A stretch of 64,000 nucleotides of DNA, taken from positions 63,131,766 through 63,195,765 of the forward strand of contig NC_072801.1 of NCBI RefSeq assembly GCF_028583425.1. The letters are read 5' to 3'. Each line of letters opens with the position of its first letter. Position 1 is the first letter of the stretch. The position numbers and the translations under genes were made by a program. Source of the DNA: Eublepharis macularius. Lineage: Eukaryota; Chordata; Lepidosauria; Squamata; Eublepharidae. Below, one piece after another: positions 34,076-46,085 of the stretch. The notes beneath the pieces were generated by a model. It saw nothing but the letters and a program-made list of their open reading frames with translations. It had not been told where the DNA came from and made no database searches.

Positions 34076-34214
34076 GTCTTCCTGTCACAAGCTATTTGAA
34101 GTAAAGAACCTTCCGGAACCAGCCCAACATTTAGGGACACTGTTCTTCCAAGAGTCTCAACACCACACAGTCTGGTCCAGTGCAGGGCATACAGTTTTGT
34201 ATGAGCCTTCAACA

Positions 34215-34432
34215 GGAAGAAAAGACTGGACACAGTAGGAGAGCACTTGCTTTGTTTGCATAAGGTCCCAGGTTCGTATCTTGACAACTTCAGCTAAAGA
34301 ACCTCAGAGAGTAGGCCTTTGGAAAGACTTTTCTCTGCCTGAGACTGCAGAGAGCCCCTACCAGCTAGACAATATTGAACTAGATGGACCAATAGTCTGA
34401 TATGAAGCAAAGCAGCTTCCTAAATCTGTATG
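34215..34432 (+). mobile_element. tRNA-derived SINE of a second family
   Basis: A-box-like 'cagtaggagagcacttgc' and B-box 'ccaggttcgtatcttg', then 'tctctgcctgagactgcaga', 'gaactagatggaccaat' and 'agcaaagcagcttcctaa'. The 'gatggaccaa' and 'gcagcttc' words are typical of a SINE common in reptile DNA. Confidence 0.7.
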
Positions 34433-34519
34433 CTTGAACCCCAGTCTTTTATCTAAACTAACCAAGATAGTTCACATGTCTCTATGACACTACCCCCAAA
34501 TTTTGTTGTGCCTGTAGGT

Positions 34520-34630
34520 GCTTTTGGAATTTTGAAAAAGGGCAGTAGAAGCTACCACAAAATGGCTGCCATGAGAGATGGGACCAATAACAAAATGGCT
34601 GCCATGGGAAACACCTACAAAATGTTGGGT
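34520..34630. repeat. 'acaaaatggctgccatg' repeat
   Basis: Two near-tandem copies of 'caaaatggctgccatg' at about 34557 and 34592, preceded by 'ttggaattttgaaaaaggg'. The reverse complement of this arrangement occurs near 28010-28105. Confidence 0.5.
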
Positions 34631-37219
34631 GGTTCTAAGCCAAGTGCCTTCCTATGACGAGGGCAGGAATTTCTAAATGGGTGCAGCCAGTGCAGACCCC
34701 AAAGTGATGCATCCTGTTACACAAAAGTGCCCTTCTGCCCTTACCTAGATTCTTCAGAGCAAAAGGAGGAGACAGACAAGTGCTTCTTTCAATGATTGTA
34801 TTGAATATTGCAATATGGGTACCCAGCTTTCAAAGGAGCCCTGAGTACCAAAAAACATAAAGCTTGCAAGCAGTTTTAAAGACATTTTTTAGTACAAAAG
34901 GAACTACCTGCTGAACAATTTGTAATTGGTCATTACATACATCTAATCTCTACAGTTCTTTCAATTGGCTACTTCTCAGTTCTCTAACTAGTCTCGTGAT
35001 TTTGCATCTATCACTGTAACTTTTTCATTCCCCTTATTTGGTCACTATCCTTTGCTGACTCTGAATTTCTTGCTGACTTCCAAACCTTAGAATCAAAAGT
35101 TATAGATACAGTGAATGTGCTCTTCTTGTATCTTTTTCTCCCTTCTCATGAGACAATAGCCTAAAGAATGTGGCCTTATCTTAAGTTTCCTAAGCAACTG
35201 AGAAAAGAGAAACATTTTTGGCGTTGGTTATGTTATGAAGCAACTTTCAGCAAAGATGGAACAGTGAAAGAGAGAAAGGGGGGGGGGGGTTTGCAAGTAC
35301 TATTCATTCATTCTAAGAATATGTATATGAAAGTATGAAAGATTATAAACCCTTATAATAAAAGGAATATTAAATCTTAACTCTGCAATCCTAAAATCTT
35401 CTGAAGCATTGCCTGCTCCACTGAGATAGAGGATTTTTAGGATTGGCTCTTTGCTTTGAGAAAGAGGTGATCTGAGGAAAAAGAAAAAGGGCATCAGGAA
35501 ACACACCAATGGGCACGGTGGTGGCCCTAAATCAGACTGTCCTTCTACATCAACATTTTGTTTAAGGAGCAAAGTATCATTAGCATTCTCCTGTGCCTCC
35601 ACCTTCTTTTTCTCTGCCATAGATCTCGCAACAACCCGTGCTTAATGAGAGAACTTCTGCATCGGAAATTCTCTTGCCGTTTCTGAACTCCAGCCTCTGA
35701 GCTCTTCACTCCTTGAACAAGAACAGCAGGTAGCTGAAGTGAAACGTACAATATGCATTGAAATTTGGGGCTGCCCTCAACCGCTGCATGACAGACAGAA
35801 AACAACAGGTGAAGGATTTCCTTCAACACCATTAGTGCATACAGAAACACCGTCGTCACACGGCCATAAATTTAGCGCCAAACTAGCGCCATCTCCCGCT
35901 GAATTCTCACCTTATTCCGGCTCTCTTGCGATTTCGCCATTCTCCCCAATTCACGCTTTGTGACTCTTTATGTCGTCTTTATCCACTTCCATGTGAATGC
36001 CCTGGATCGACTATGAATGCTTTGCAACACCAAAACGCTCACTGTCCCTGATCATCTGTCTCACCTAACACTGATTCTCCTGCCCTACACTCCCACAAGC
36101 CCCAATGCGACCCGCAATTAAGCCTCAAAGTAATTTTTTTAAAAAAACGTCAGCCTTATAGCGCTATAACACTATAGCGCTATTCTGTCATGGGTGGGAA
36201 ACCTCTGCTACCTATGACGGTTGGCTTTTTGGTTGGCCCAGCACAACATTATAATAGAAGAGTGATATAACACAACTATGCAAAAAAAAATTTTTTTTAA
36301 AGGGGGCAGGATTTTTAGGGCCCCGTTTCTGGAGGCACTTTGACTGACCGTCGAATTGCGCTTTTCCCTTTTAATGTGACTGACTGGAAGTGCAAGCAGT
36401 CGTCAAAAGAGGGGAGAATCCGTTCTAATAACGATAACAGAGGAAACGATTTCTAGTGCAAAACTGACTAAATAAGGGCCCGTGTGACGATGGCCACTTT
36501 TTGGGGAAAATTCTGTTTCTTTTGTTTTCATTTCCAAATTCACAACTGCTCCTCCTTCTATCCACTTCCTGTGACCATACCAGCCTTTCAAATGCTGCAG
36601 TACCATGCTTTTATCATTCCAATGTTTAACTAACAATGAACAAATCCCTGAGCGGGGGGGGGGGGGTGAGGGGGGTGAGGGATGCTGATCTTTCCCCATT
36701 TCAGCCTTCGAATGGGCTATCACACACACATTCATCCATAGTTTCTGCATTAACCCACATGTCTCTGTATATTCCTATGTTATTCTTTTATAGTTAGTAA
36801 TAATGCTTTGCTTCAGGATAATGGAAGAGGAAAGGCTTTCGACTCCCGCTGTGTCTCATGTACTCATCCCACAGTATTGCCTGTCTATTTATGAATATGC
36901 ATGGCTTCCTCCTTTGAAGTGGTTGCAGAAAAAGGATTCGCTGTCTTTGTCATTGTGCTTCCACATTATTTCACACTCACCTAACGCCCATCCAGAAAAA
37001 TAAAGGGAGCAGCAGAAGGAAAAAAAGGGAGGGAAAGTACATTTAAACTTACAGTTGTGCAAATTTTAGGAAAATTATTGATGTTATGCCCCTCAGCCTT
37101 GGCAAACTCCCTAATCACCCGTATTTGGCAATGTTGCCTGTGAATGAGAAGAAGTGAAGGAATTAAAGATGGAACCTGAGTGGACTTGTGAAGTGGAGGG
37201 TAGGAGTACCATTTAGAGG
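34631..37219. other. Spacer, several oddities but no supported gene
   Basis: Contains a poly-G tract at about 35279-35290, an open minus-strand frame starting at 35620 with a charged N-terminus but no family, a 'tatagcgctata' double palindrome near 36155-36185, and a poly-G tract at about 36653-36666. Confidence 0.4.
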
Positions 37220-37239
37220 CGTCCCCAATGGGTGGAGAG

Positions 37240-37440
37240 ATTGCTAGACTTACTTTAAATGTTTTTTTTCTGTGCAAATGCAGCCACCCAGATTGCTTTA
37301 TCAAAGAGAAGAATGAAAGGGTTATATTTTTTACATCCTCTTTCTGCCTATGCTGTTCTCCTCCTTGATAAAGCAATCTCAGAAGCAGCATTTGCAAGGG
37401 GGGGGGGGCGCATTTAAAACTGTAAGGCTTGAGCTCAAAC
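37240..37440. mobile_element. Fold-back element, unclassified
   Basis: The left arm has 'tttaaatg', 'tgcaaatgcagcc' and 'agattgctttatcaa'. The right arm is their complement ('ttgataaagcaatctcag', 'agcatttgcaa', 'catttaaaac'), interrupted by a G homopolymer. Ends and target duplication were not determined. Confidence 0.5.
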
Positions 37441-39709
37441 GCATTCAGGGGAATAACCTGGGTGGAGGAGGGAGGATGGTTTCTATGGAAGGAGAAAATT
37501 GCTGGCTGGGAACACCAGTCATGTATTTGCACTGCACCCATTTCATAGAACAGTGTACATCTGAATGCCCCTTATATCACTATGCAAAATGCCTTGGGTC
37601 AGCTGTGACTCCGCAGTGGTGAAAGAGCTGCAATGTAGGCGGTCCCTGGCTGAAATCTTTCCTCTGCTGTAAACTCACTTGGTGACCTAGGCTTAGGCAA
37701 GCCATCGTCGTTGTACGGATTGAAAGGCCACATACATGAAATATTTTGAATTCTGAAAACACTATATACATGCAAAGTATTATTATTTTAGGGCATAGCC
37801 AGGGCCTGAACAAAATCTTTTAGAGGGAGGGGGATAAACTGCCTTAAGATTTCAGGGAGGTGTTGGGCCTGCTGGGCTCTAAGGAGAGAAGCAGCTGCAC
37901 AGCTGCTTTCTGTTTGTACATCTCCAACATTTTTATAGCTTCATTTCCCTTTGCCACTAGAAGAGATATTTAATCTCCGCCCCCCTCCCCCACAAAGAAA
38001 TGCTAGTGTTCTGCATCATCCCCAATAAAACATCCATGACAACTGCAATTTGTTTTATGTATTTTTTAAATAATCCACTTCTCACACACACACAATACTC
38101 TGATGAGTACCGTCTTTGTAAGGCCACACACTCATGAGCTATGCTTATTTTTGCACTTTCTATGTCTGCACAACGACGACAACACACTGACCCACATTGC
38201 AGGCACTCAAATGTTAATTAACACTTGTGCTCTTAGAACTATCACATCCTACCACCTTCCAAAGCACCAGAAGATAATGGGGAATCCCAGAAGTTCCAAT
38301 TCTGTGTGGCAAGATAGTGAAAATTGCCCAGCAGCTCTTGACAATGGGAAGAAACATGAGAAAACAGCAGAGTCCTGTGGCATCTGGAAGACTTCAATGT
38401 GGCATGAGAATTCAAGAGCCATTTTGCCAGGCGCTGTGTGGATACAGCTCCCATGTTCATTTGGCAATATATGATTTAGCCGTAAGCATGACTAAGCCAT
38501 GCAGTGGAGTCCTGGGCCGTGCTGGAACATGAACTCAGGTCTTCCAGATCCAGGTCCTATTCTAACAACTGTACAATGGCTGTAAAAGCTCTACAGGCAA
38601 GCCAAACCTTTTTACCCAAAGCAAATCTTGTGTGCATTTGCTAATCTGCCTGCAGGAGAAGATAATGAGCCAACCACCATTAGATCATGGCCATATCTAT
38701 TGACTATAAACCAATTTTTTAAATGCCAGCTCAGCTGAAACAAGTTCCCCCAAAGAGCCTTGGGAACTGGCAAATGCCTGAACTCTAGACACCCAAACAG
38801 AACAACAATGTTCATAGGGCTCCCTGGCAAGGCATGGAGTGTAACAGGGAATTCATCCTATGGTGGCACTTTAAACAGCCCTAAAAATTTGGAGGCACTA
38901 AAGCTCAAAACAATAGTTATAATCCTTTTAACAGCCTATGAAAATGTCCCCATATTTATGTTTCTAGATCTCATGGCTGTGGAAAGAAACTTAAACAGAC
39001 AAAAAAGTAAAGAAATCAGAAGCTGACCAGGCATGACTGTCAGTGGGGAAAGAAAGTTGTGGGGAAGGGATAATAACACTGACTTTGTTCACCACTCTGA
39101 GTGGGCACTCATCTGTCCAGACAAGAGAGATACAAATGAACTGTTGTTGTTGTTACCGTTGTAATAAATGCAGCCAGTGACTGCCACAGTAATTTTTGTA
39201 GGGGCAGTAAAAGAATATAGTTACTAACTGAGCCAACTTTGTTCAAAGGGACCAGTAGAGGTGCATGTTTTGGAATGCCTTTTTGAGGTGGTCTGTGCAG
39301 ATGTGCGTATGTTGGGGACATATCTTCTCCTTACAAAAGGTGACCATGCAATACATGAGTTAGTTTTAAGGTGCCATTGGACTCTTGATCCGTTGGAATT
39401 GGAACAAGACCCCCTCCTCAGGAAATTCTCCCCCAGGAATTTTCCACAGTGCAAAAGGATGGGCGTTTCAACTTTAATTTCCTGTCAGCAAAAATAAAAA
39501 TACTTGGAAGTCACGCTTGCCTTTACCTAGAAACCACATTTTCCACCCATGAAATCTCTTCCAAGTGGAAGATTTTCTAGAACCTTTTCAGCTGTAGAAT
39601 TCTCTTTTTTAAAAACACCAGCTGAGGGAAAGGGACATTGCTGGTGCTTGAAGGAGAATTCTGAGAGGAAGACAGGGGAGAGAAAGAAGGTCAAAGCATT
39701 GCTTTTGAT
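37441..39709. other. Spacer with repeat scraps
   Basis: No gene. A fold-back-family scrap lies near 38353-38395 ('agcagagtcctgtggcatct'), a SINE piece near 38505-38585, and another fold-back scrap near 39355-39420. Confidence 0.4.
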
Positions 39710-40023
39710 CAGGGCTTTTTTTCTGGGAAAAGAGGTGGTGGAACTCAGTGATAGAACTCAGGACTGCACAATAATGTCACTTTGGGTCAGCTGGAACAAG
39801 GGGGGGAGTTTTTTAAAGTTTAAATTGCCCTTGGCGAAAATGGTCACATGGCCGGTGGCCCCGCTCCCTGATCTCCAGACAGAGGGGAGTTTAGATTGCC
39901 CTCGGAGGGCAATCTAAACTCCCCTCTGTCTGGAGATCAGGGGGCGGGGCCACGGGCCATGTGACCATTTTCAAGAGGTGCCGGAACTCTGTTCCACCGT
40001 GTTCCTGATGAAGAAAAGCCCTG
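39710..40023. mobile_element. hAT-type palindromic MITE, copy 2
   Basis: 314 bp with the same ends as copy 1 (CAGGGCTTTTTTTCTGGG at the left, GAAAAGCCCTG at the right). It is flanked by exact CTTTTGAT duplications at 39702-39709 and 40024-40031. It holds about 60 extra bases (roughly 39752-39835) compared with copy 1, and the central palindrome is kept. Confidence 0.9.
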
Positions 40024-40484
40024 CTTTTGATCCATGCACTCTAGCTGAGTTGCATTTCTCTATGAATATTCCCCCTCCCCTGTTTGGGTGGGTGGATAGG
40101 CGGATGAATAGATACGGGCCCTAGAGTCCCCCTGCAAGGCACCACCAGAGAGGTGTTCATAGTTGTTCCACAACTGTAGACCGCTTTTCCCCTAAAATTC
40201 AAGTCTATTTTCTAGAAGGGCTTTAAAAAAAACAGCAAAATCAACAACTTTCCTCAGAGCTGGCATACAATAGCTAGAATTAACTATGGAGTGGGGGTAA
40301 TGTTGACTGGATACTTTTGTGTTTTATTTTATACTTGGACCAGGCTCTTTCCAAAAACATCATAGCAAATCAGGTTTGGGAAAGACCAAACTGAGGACGA
40401 AGAAACCTCAACTGGAACACTATATCATGTGGGTCCGACTCCTGTCCCCAAACCAGCGGAGGAAAAAACCTCTTCAGTGTGGCA

Positions 40485-40728
40485 GGTCCTAGCAGAGCGG
40501 GACCACAAGTGACGCCTGACACAGGTTGGACACTTGCCAGCTTCCCTCAAGTTTTGATGGGAAATGTAGGCAGCTTGGCGGAATATTGGACAAGTGACAG
40601 TTGAAAAGTCCATTGGACAGCAGTCAGAGTCAAGCTGCAAGACCAGGATGCCTACATTTCCCATCAAAACTTGAGGGAAACTGACTAGTGTCCAACCTGT
40701 GTCAGGCGTCACTTGTGGTCCAGCTCTG
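40485..40728. mobile_element. Fold-back element with long inverted ends, unclassified
   Basis: Inverted arms of about 45 bp: 'ggaccacaagtgacgcctga' then 'cacaggttggacact' at 40500-40535, mirrored at 40686-40721. The pairing may extend outward to CAGAGC/GCTCTG with one unpaired base. Inside lies a second mirrored pair, 'tccctcaagttttgatggga' then 'aatgtaggca'. No target duplication could be matched. Confidence 0.65.
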
Positions 40729-40969
40729 AGATCACATCACAGCTAATCTGTTAGCAGGCCACCACTGCCCTCTAGAGGGCTATGTGACTCATGGCAATAG
40801 AGAACCTGCCTCCATTTACTGTTTCTGCTTCCAAAGAGTTTACCAACTGATAACGCCAGAGGCATCATTTTGCTCACAATGTCCATATTTAACATATTAT
40901 AAGGGCTTCCTTTTATAAACAGCAATGCAGACCTAGTAAGTAGCAATTATGAACTAACTGGTCTACTTA

Positions 40970-41340
40970 AGAATATAAGAACCCTGCTGGATCAGACCAA
41001 ATGTCCATCTAGGCTAAATCCTGTTTTTCACATCGGCCTAAGGTTACCCTGGAAAGCTCACAAGCAGGGAACAGGCATATATAGGCCCAAGGTTTTGCTT
41101 GCTATTGTCCTCCTCACGCCCACACCAGAAATGGCAAGCAGAGTCATATTGTCTCTGACATGGAGATTTCATTCAGCTATTATGACTAGTGGCCAGGGAT
41201 GGGCCTCTCCACCACAAATGAGTCTAAGCCCCCTTTTAAAGCGATCTGACCAAATGCAGATTATGCCCTGTGTGGAGCTATTTGTTCTGAATCTCTTCTT
41301 CAATCAACTTCAATAATAGAACTTCGAGTTCTACTATTTT
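40970..41340. repeat. Dispersed repeat, unclassified
   Basis: It starts 'agaaccctgctggatcagac' and includes 'gaaagctcacaagcaggg'. A shorter piece of the same kind is at about 59165-59310 ('gccctgttagatcagacc'). I recognise it as common in reptile spacers but cannot place the family. Confidence 0.5.
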
Positions 41341-42989
41341 GGGAACAGGAGAGAAAGTTCTCTACTTTCTATACCTTGTATAATTTTATGTGTCTCTATC
41401 ATGCCCCTTACACTCTTTTTTCTAAACGAAAAGCACCAATACCTTTTCTTGTAGGGAAGACGCTTCAGCAAGTTGAAATTTTGATTTACCTCAGGTAAAT
41501 TTGATTTACCTGAGATGTTTCAGGATTCCTTTTTCTCCAGGGTGCCTCACTTTACATTCAAGGTGTCTTGAACCGCTTTTGCCAAGTTGTTCGGCAGATA
41601 TGCCTAGCCAAATGTCTTGAAATAACTGTACCTCCTCCTCCCTCTATTAGCAGTGGCATATACTTCTAATTTGGGGGGTGAGAAGTGGTCTTAAAGAGTA
41701 ACATGGGATTCCCGTCACCTCAGCACCAGCAATGACAGTTCCCTTTGGAACAAATCTCACCTTCTCTGTGTGTAACCTTTGGCCAGGTATCTCACATAAC
41801 TACTGCAGCCATGACAGACTAGTGAATTCCCTAGGTCATTTGCATGTACTCTCAGGCATAAGGACTAATTTTAACCTACCTCAGAAGGTTGTGGTAAGAT
41901 TACAAAAAGATCCAGAGAGGGCAGCTCGTAAGTAGAGATCACATATATAAAAAAACACATTCTGAATTCTGTCTGTCACACTCTAGGGTGATGAAGAAAT
42001 AGAACTTAATGAGAGGCCTATATAAATGAAGCAATTCATGAACATGAATTGCTTCATAGGTCAGTGATGGGTGGCCAATAGTTCCTGCAATGTACAGAAC
42101 TTTCCTCTACACCCCCCCCCCACTTTTCATGGATATTTTGTCAGCAAAAAAATTAGTCTCCAATACAATCGTCTAGAGACAAATTCTTAAGCACCTTTAA
42201 TTAACACGTTCAAGGCATTCCTAACCATGGATTCTTCAGCACATGGGTTTGAGATTTACTGAGATGTTTGCCAGAGGGGATCAGTGTTCCAATTTCCACC
42301 CTCTTTTTCCTTTCCCCCTTTCCCTGCTGTACAAAAATCATATCCTGTTATTAATTCAAACCCTGTTCAAATGCATCAAGCTAAAGCATTTATTTTACAA
42401 TAGCAACAAGACTTAACCAAAAGTTCCCTTTGAAAAAGTTCCCCTCTAATGAATACTCTGACCCGACATTTAGAAGCACCCTCTTCACTCAAACACAGGT
42501 CTTGACTGAGCATGACTGGAATTTCCCTTTATTTTAGCTTCCAGGTGACAATGCTTGTTTGAATTCTGTAGGATTAAAACCAGTTTCCAAATAGAGGTGA
42601 TGAAGCTGGCCTCCAAGGCATACATTTAGTAGAATACCACTTCTAGCTGGTCGTCTTCAAGGTGTTGTGGTGGGCACTTAAGGATATGGGCTTGTTTGCA
42701 ATCTGGGTCTTCCAGTTTGGGGACCGGTCAGACTTCTTACCTTGCAAAAGGCTACTGCAAAGAGTAATTGGGAGGGTAGGGGCAGTTGTGATTTCCATCA
42801 CAAAGGTCACAGCTCATCTACTTCCTTCTTCGCATACCCTTGGCTTACGGTAGAGATCATGAGTCATTCCAAAGGAATGCTTTGAGTTTCTTTGTGGTGC
42901 TCCAGTGTTACATCCAGGGTAAACTGGGTTCAACTCTCCCCCCTCCCCCAATCAGAACTGTTCATCAGAGAAACCTATGGCAAGATTAT
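41341..42989. other. Spacer
   Basis: No gene. A perfect 15-bp hairpin sits at 42026-42057. A direct and mirrored 'gatttacctcaggtaaattt' motif lies near 41482-41515. Confidence 0.4.
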
Positions 42990-43215
42990 ATTTATTCATT
43001 ATACTTTTGTCCCACCCTTCCCCTAATGAGGTCAGGGCGGCATTGCGTTCATCATTCTCCCCCACTCTATTACACTTTATTTTTTGAGGTGGGTTAAGCA
43101 GAGTGACAGGCTCAAGGGCTCCACAGCCAGCTTTATGGCAGAGCAAGGATTTGAACTTGGGCCTCCCCGATTCTAACTGCACACTCTACCCACTACACAA
43201 CACTGGCTCTTGCTG
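42990..43215 (-). mobile_element. tRNA-derived SINE, minus orientation
   Basis: B-box complement 'ggatttgaacttgggcctcc', body 'tttttgaggtgggttaagc' and T-rich tail 'atatttattcattatactt'. Same broad type as the copy at 23.8 kb, but more decayed. Confidence 0.65.
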
Positions 43216-44101
43216 TATAGGATGTGATTCCACAGCAGAAAGATGCAGAATAAGAAAGCAACCAGAGATTCCATTTCACGAAAAGGGCACATTTCTAGTC
43301 CTTATGGTAGTGGAGACATACTTAAAGAGTGTGTAGTGAATGCCAGGTGCTGAATCAGACATTCATTAAACGGGAGGCAGGGCTTCGGTGTTCCAACCAG
43401 CTTCCCGCCCCATCCCATGAGCAGAAGAACAAACTAAACACAGTGTGTGGAATGGTGCCAAATGGTATTAGCCACCCAGACTGCAGAATCCAGCTTGTTG
43501 TGTTGCCAAATTTGTGTCACTTCAGTGCAGATTCCTTTTCTTCTTTGAGGGAGGCAGCCCTCCGGCTATCAGCCTGGTAATATTTGCAGCCTCGTTAATG
43601 TGCCAAGGAATACCCAGTCATAAACCAAAGCACAAAATGTTAATATTTCAGCCACTGCTCACACAACTGATCAGTACACGATGCCTTTGAGTCCAGAGAG
43701 CCTTACTAGTCTTTGGGGCAGCCAGTCATACATCAGGAAGTACAGCCAGGGGAAAGAGGTGGATTTCTAGCCCACTCTGTGAGCTCTCAGTGATGATGAG
43801 TATGACAGGGAGAAGGAATTTGTATTAAGTCCATTGATGCTGCCTTCTTATTCTTTTAAAATGAGGTACCCTCATTGCTGGTTTCAGCATTTCAATCAAA
43901 TTCTAGTATTCCCAGACACAACTCCCCGTTTTAGTTTTTTTAATTTGGGGGAAAAAACAAAAAAATGTTTAAAATACATTCATGTATGGGAAATTGCCAT
44001 TACAAAACGCACAATGTAAATAGTGTGTGAAACCACGTACTCGTAAATAACACTGGCACCCATCAGTCATGACATAGGCAACCATCTGTCATATACTGAA
44101 C
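43216..44101. other. Spacer
   Basis: Nothing recognised. Confidence 0.35.
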
Positions 44102-44362
44102 CAGGGCTTTTTTTCTGGGAAAAGAGGTGGTGGAACTCAGTGGGTTGCCCTCGGAGAAAATGGTCACATGGCTGGTGGCCCCGCCCCCTGATCTCCAGAC
44201 AGAGGGGAGTTTAGATTGCCTGTTCACGCCGCTCAGCGGCGCGGAGGGCAATCTCAACTCCCCTCTGTCTGGAGATCAGGGGGCGGGGCCACCAGCCATG
44301 TGACCAATTTCAAGAGGTTCCGGAACTCCGTTCCCCTGTGTTCCCCCTGAAAAAAAGCCCTG
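44102..44362. mobile_element. hAT-type palindromic MITE, copy 3
   Basis: 261 bp with intact CAGGGCTTTTTTTCTGGG and CCCTGAAAAAAAGCCCTG ends. It is flanked by exact TACTGAAC duplications at 44094-44101 and 44363-44370. Between the two halves of its palindrome is a short GC-rich spacer ('cgccgctcagcggcgcg'). Confidence 0.92.
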
Positions 44363-44370
44363 TACTGAAC

Positions 44371-46000
44371 ACTGTACTTATTTATACTGTGCGGTTCTGT
44401 AACTACATTCTCACATGTGCTGTATGTTGCACAATAATTTCTGTAGGGGTGAAGGCTCGTAGTGTGCGTGTAATGTTCATGATAAATGTATTTTTATTGT
44501 TACAACCTTTAGTTCTTTTGCATTTTGTTTCTCTTCATAACGGTTTGTCTTTATCCTTTTCCTTTTTTAAAAAAAACTAAAGCTCATTGTTATGGGAAGG
44601 GGAGAAGAAGCAACCCTGGATGTATATTTCTTTTGCTTTCTCTCTTACACAAATCCCGCTCTAGATAAAATCCCTGCCTCAAAAGTATTTTGCTTATCAG
44701 TAAAGGAAATTTACTACCACCCCTTTCCCCCTCTTCTTCTACAATCCCGTTCAAGATTTGAGCAAACTGTAATAGCTCCAGCCAGACCACACCCAAATCG
44801 GATCAGAAGACCCTTCCAAAAACCCCACATTTTTTGCCCCATTGTAGAAAGAACTCTTCCTCTTTTTAAAAAAAGAAATAAAGCCAGGGAAACTGAGTTT
44901 CTGATAAGTCGGGCTATATTAAACAGTTCACTATTCCCTGCTCACATTTTCTTTTTCTATTCCTCTCCCTTTGTGGCTTAGACAATACCTCCTTGACCCC
45001 AAATTAACAATCCCAAATGCCAACAGAAAATGCTAGGAAAGAGCTCTAATGGGTGAGTGCCATGAAACGGAAGAGATGGCTGGTCTATGTGGATGAAGGG
45101 ATGCCAGGCAGGAACAAGAATTTGGGGAGGGGGGGGGACCTGAACCAAGGCAGCCGAGGTCTAGTCACTTAAGCCGAACTCTCCATGAATCCAGCTTATT
45201 GTCAGGACCCTGTGTGCCTCACACCTCCCTTCTCATCTAGAGAATCCCAGTTAGAAACTAACTCCAGTTATGCATAACACAGAGATGCTCCCACATGGGT
45301 GAATAAGAAATAGAGGCCTCCCACCCCCAGAAATTTGGGAATTTAAACCAAGGTTTGACCCCTACTTGGTTTCTAGGGAGGAAACTAACTCCAGCTAGCC
45401 CATGTGCCTGCATTCACACAACACTGAAGGAGCATGCACAAGCCTGACAACAAACCAAGACCGTGTGCATGTACGCAGAAGAGCACCTGTTGGCTTCCAC
45501 TTATGTCAATGCTGCCCTAGGATCAAAGAATGACCGAGTTACAAATAGTACTGGGCAGCCAACACACCTCACCATCCCATTCAATGAGACAACAAAGTAC
45601 TCTCCCACGATCCCTGAAGGAGCATGATAGAAATGTGTTTGATAAATACATAGACTTTCCAATTTTCTGAGCACACCTCACTTTCAAAACTGCTCCCAAG
45701 GATTGGAGGTGTATTTGATAGGGTAGTGTACCACCTCTGAATGGTTGCTAGGTGCCCACTCAGGATTGAAGACCTCTGCATCTAACTTCCATGAATGTTG
45801 GCAACTTCCATTTCCATCACACCTCCCGCAAGTCCCTTTTTTGTCTGGGGAACAACGGTGACTGCATGTTGGTTAGGTCTTCAGGCTCAAAAACAACAGG
45901 AAGGGGGCCTCGTTTAGGCTTCTCATCAGGTTATTTGACCTGGATCTCACTGGAGCCTATTGCAATTTAGTTTCAGGTAGGTAGAACTGTTGGTCTGCGG
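44371..46000. other. Spacer
   Basis: No gene. Poly-G and poly-A tracts only. Confidence 0.35.
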
Positions 46001-46085
46001 TAGAACAGCAGAATTTGAGTCCAGTGGCACTTTAAAGACCAACAAGATTTTCAGGGTATAAGGCTTTGAAAGTCATTGAAATTTA
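46001..46085. repeat. Fragment of the dispersed fold-back family
   Basis: Carries 'gttggtctgcggtagaacag', 'gagtccagtggcactttaa' and 'gattttcagggtataaggc'. Confidence 0.6.

Noticed and set aside
34215-34432. Possible tRNA gene from A-box and B-box-like words
   Set aside because: No cloverleaf can be drawn; the body matches a reptile tRNA-derived SINE.
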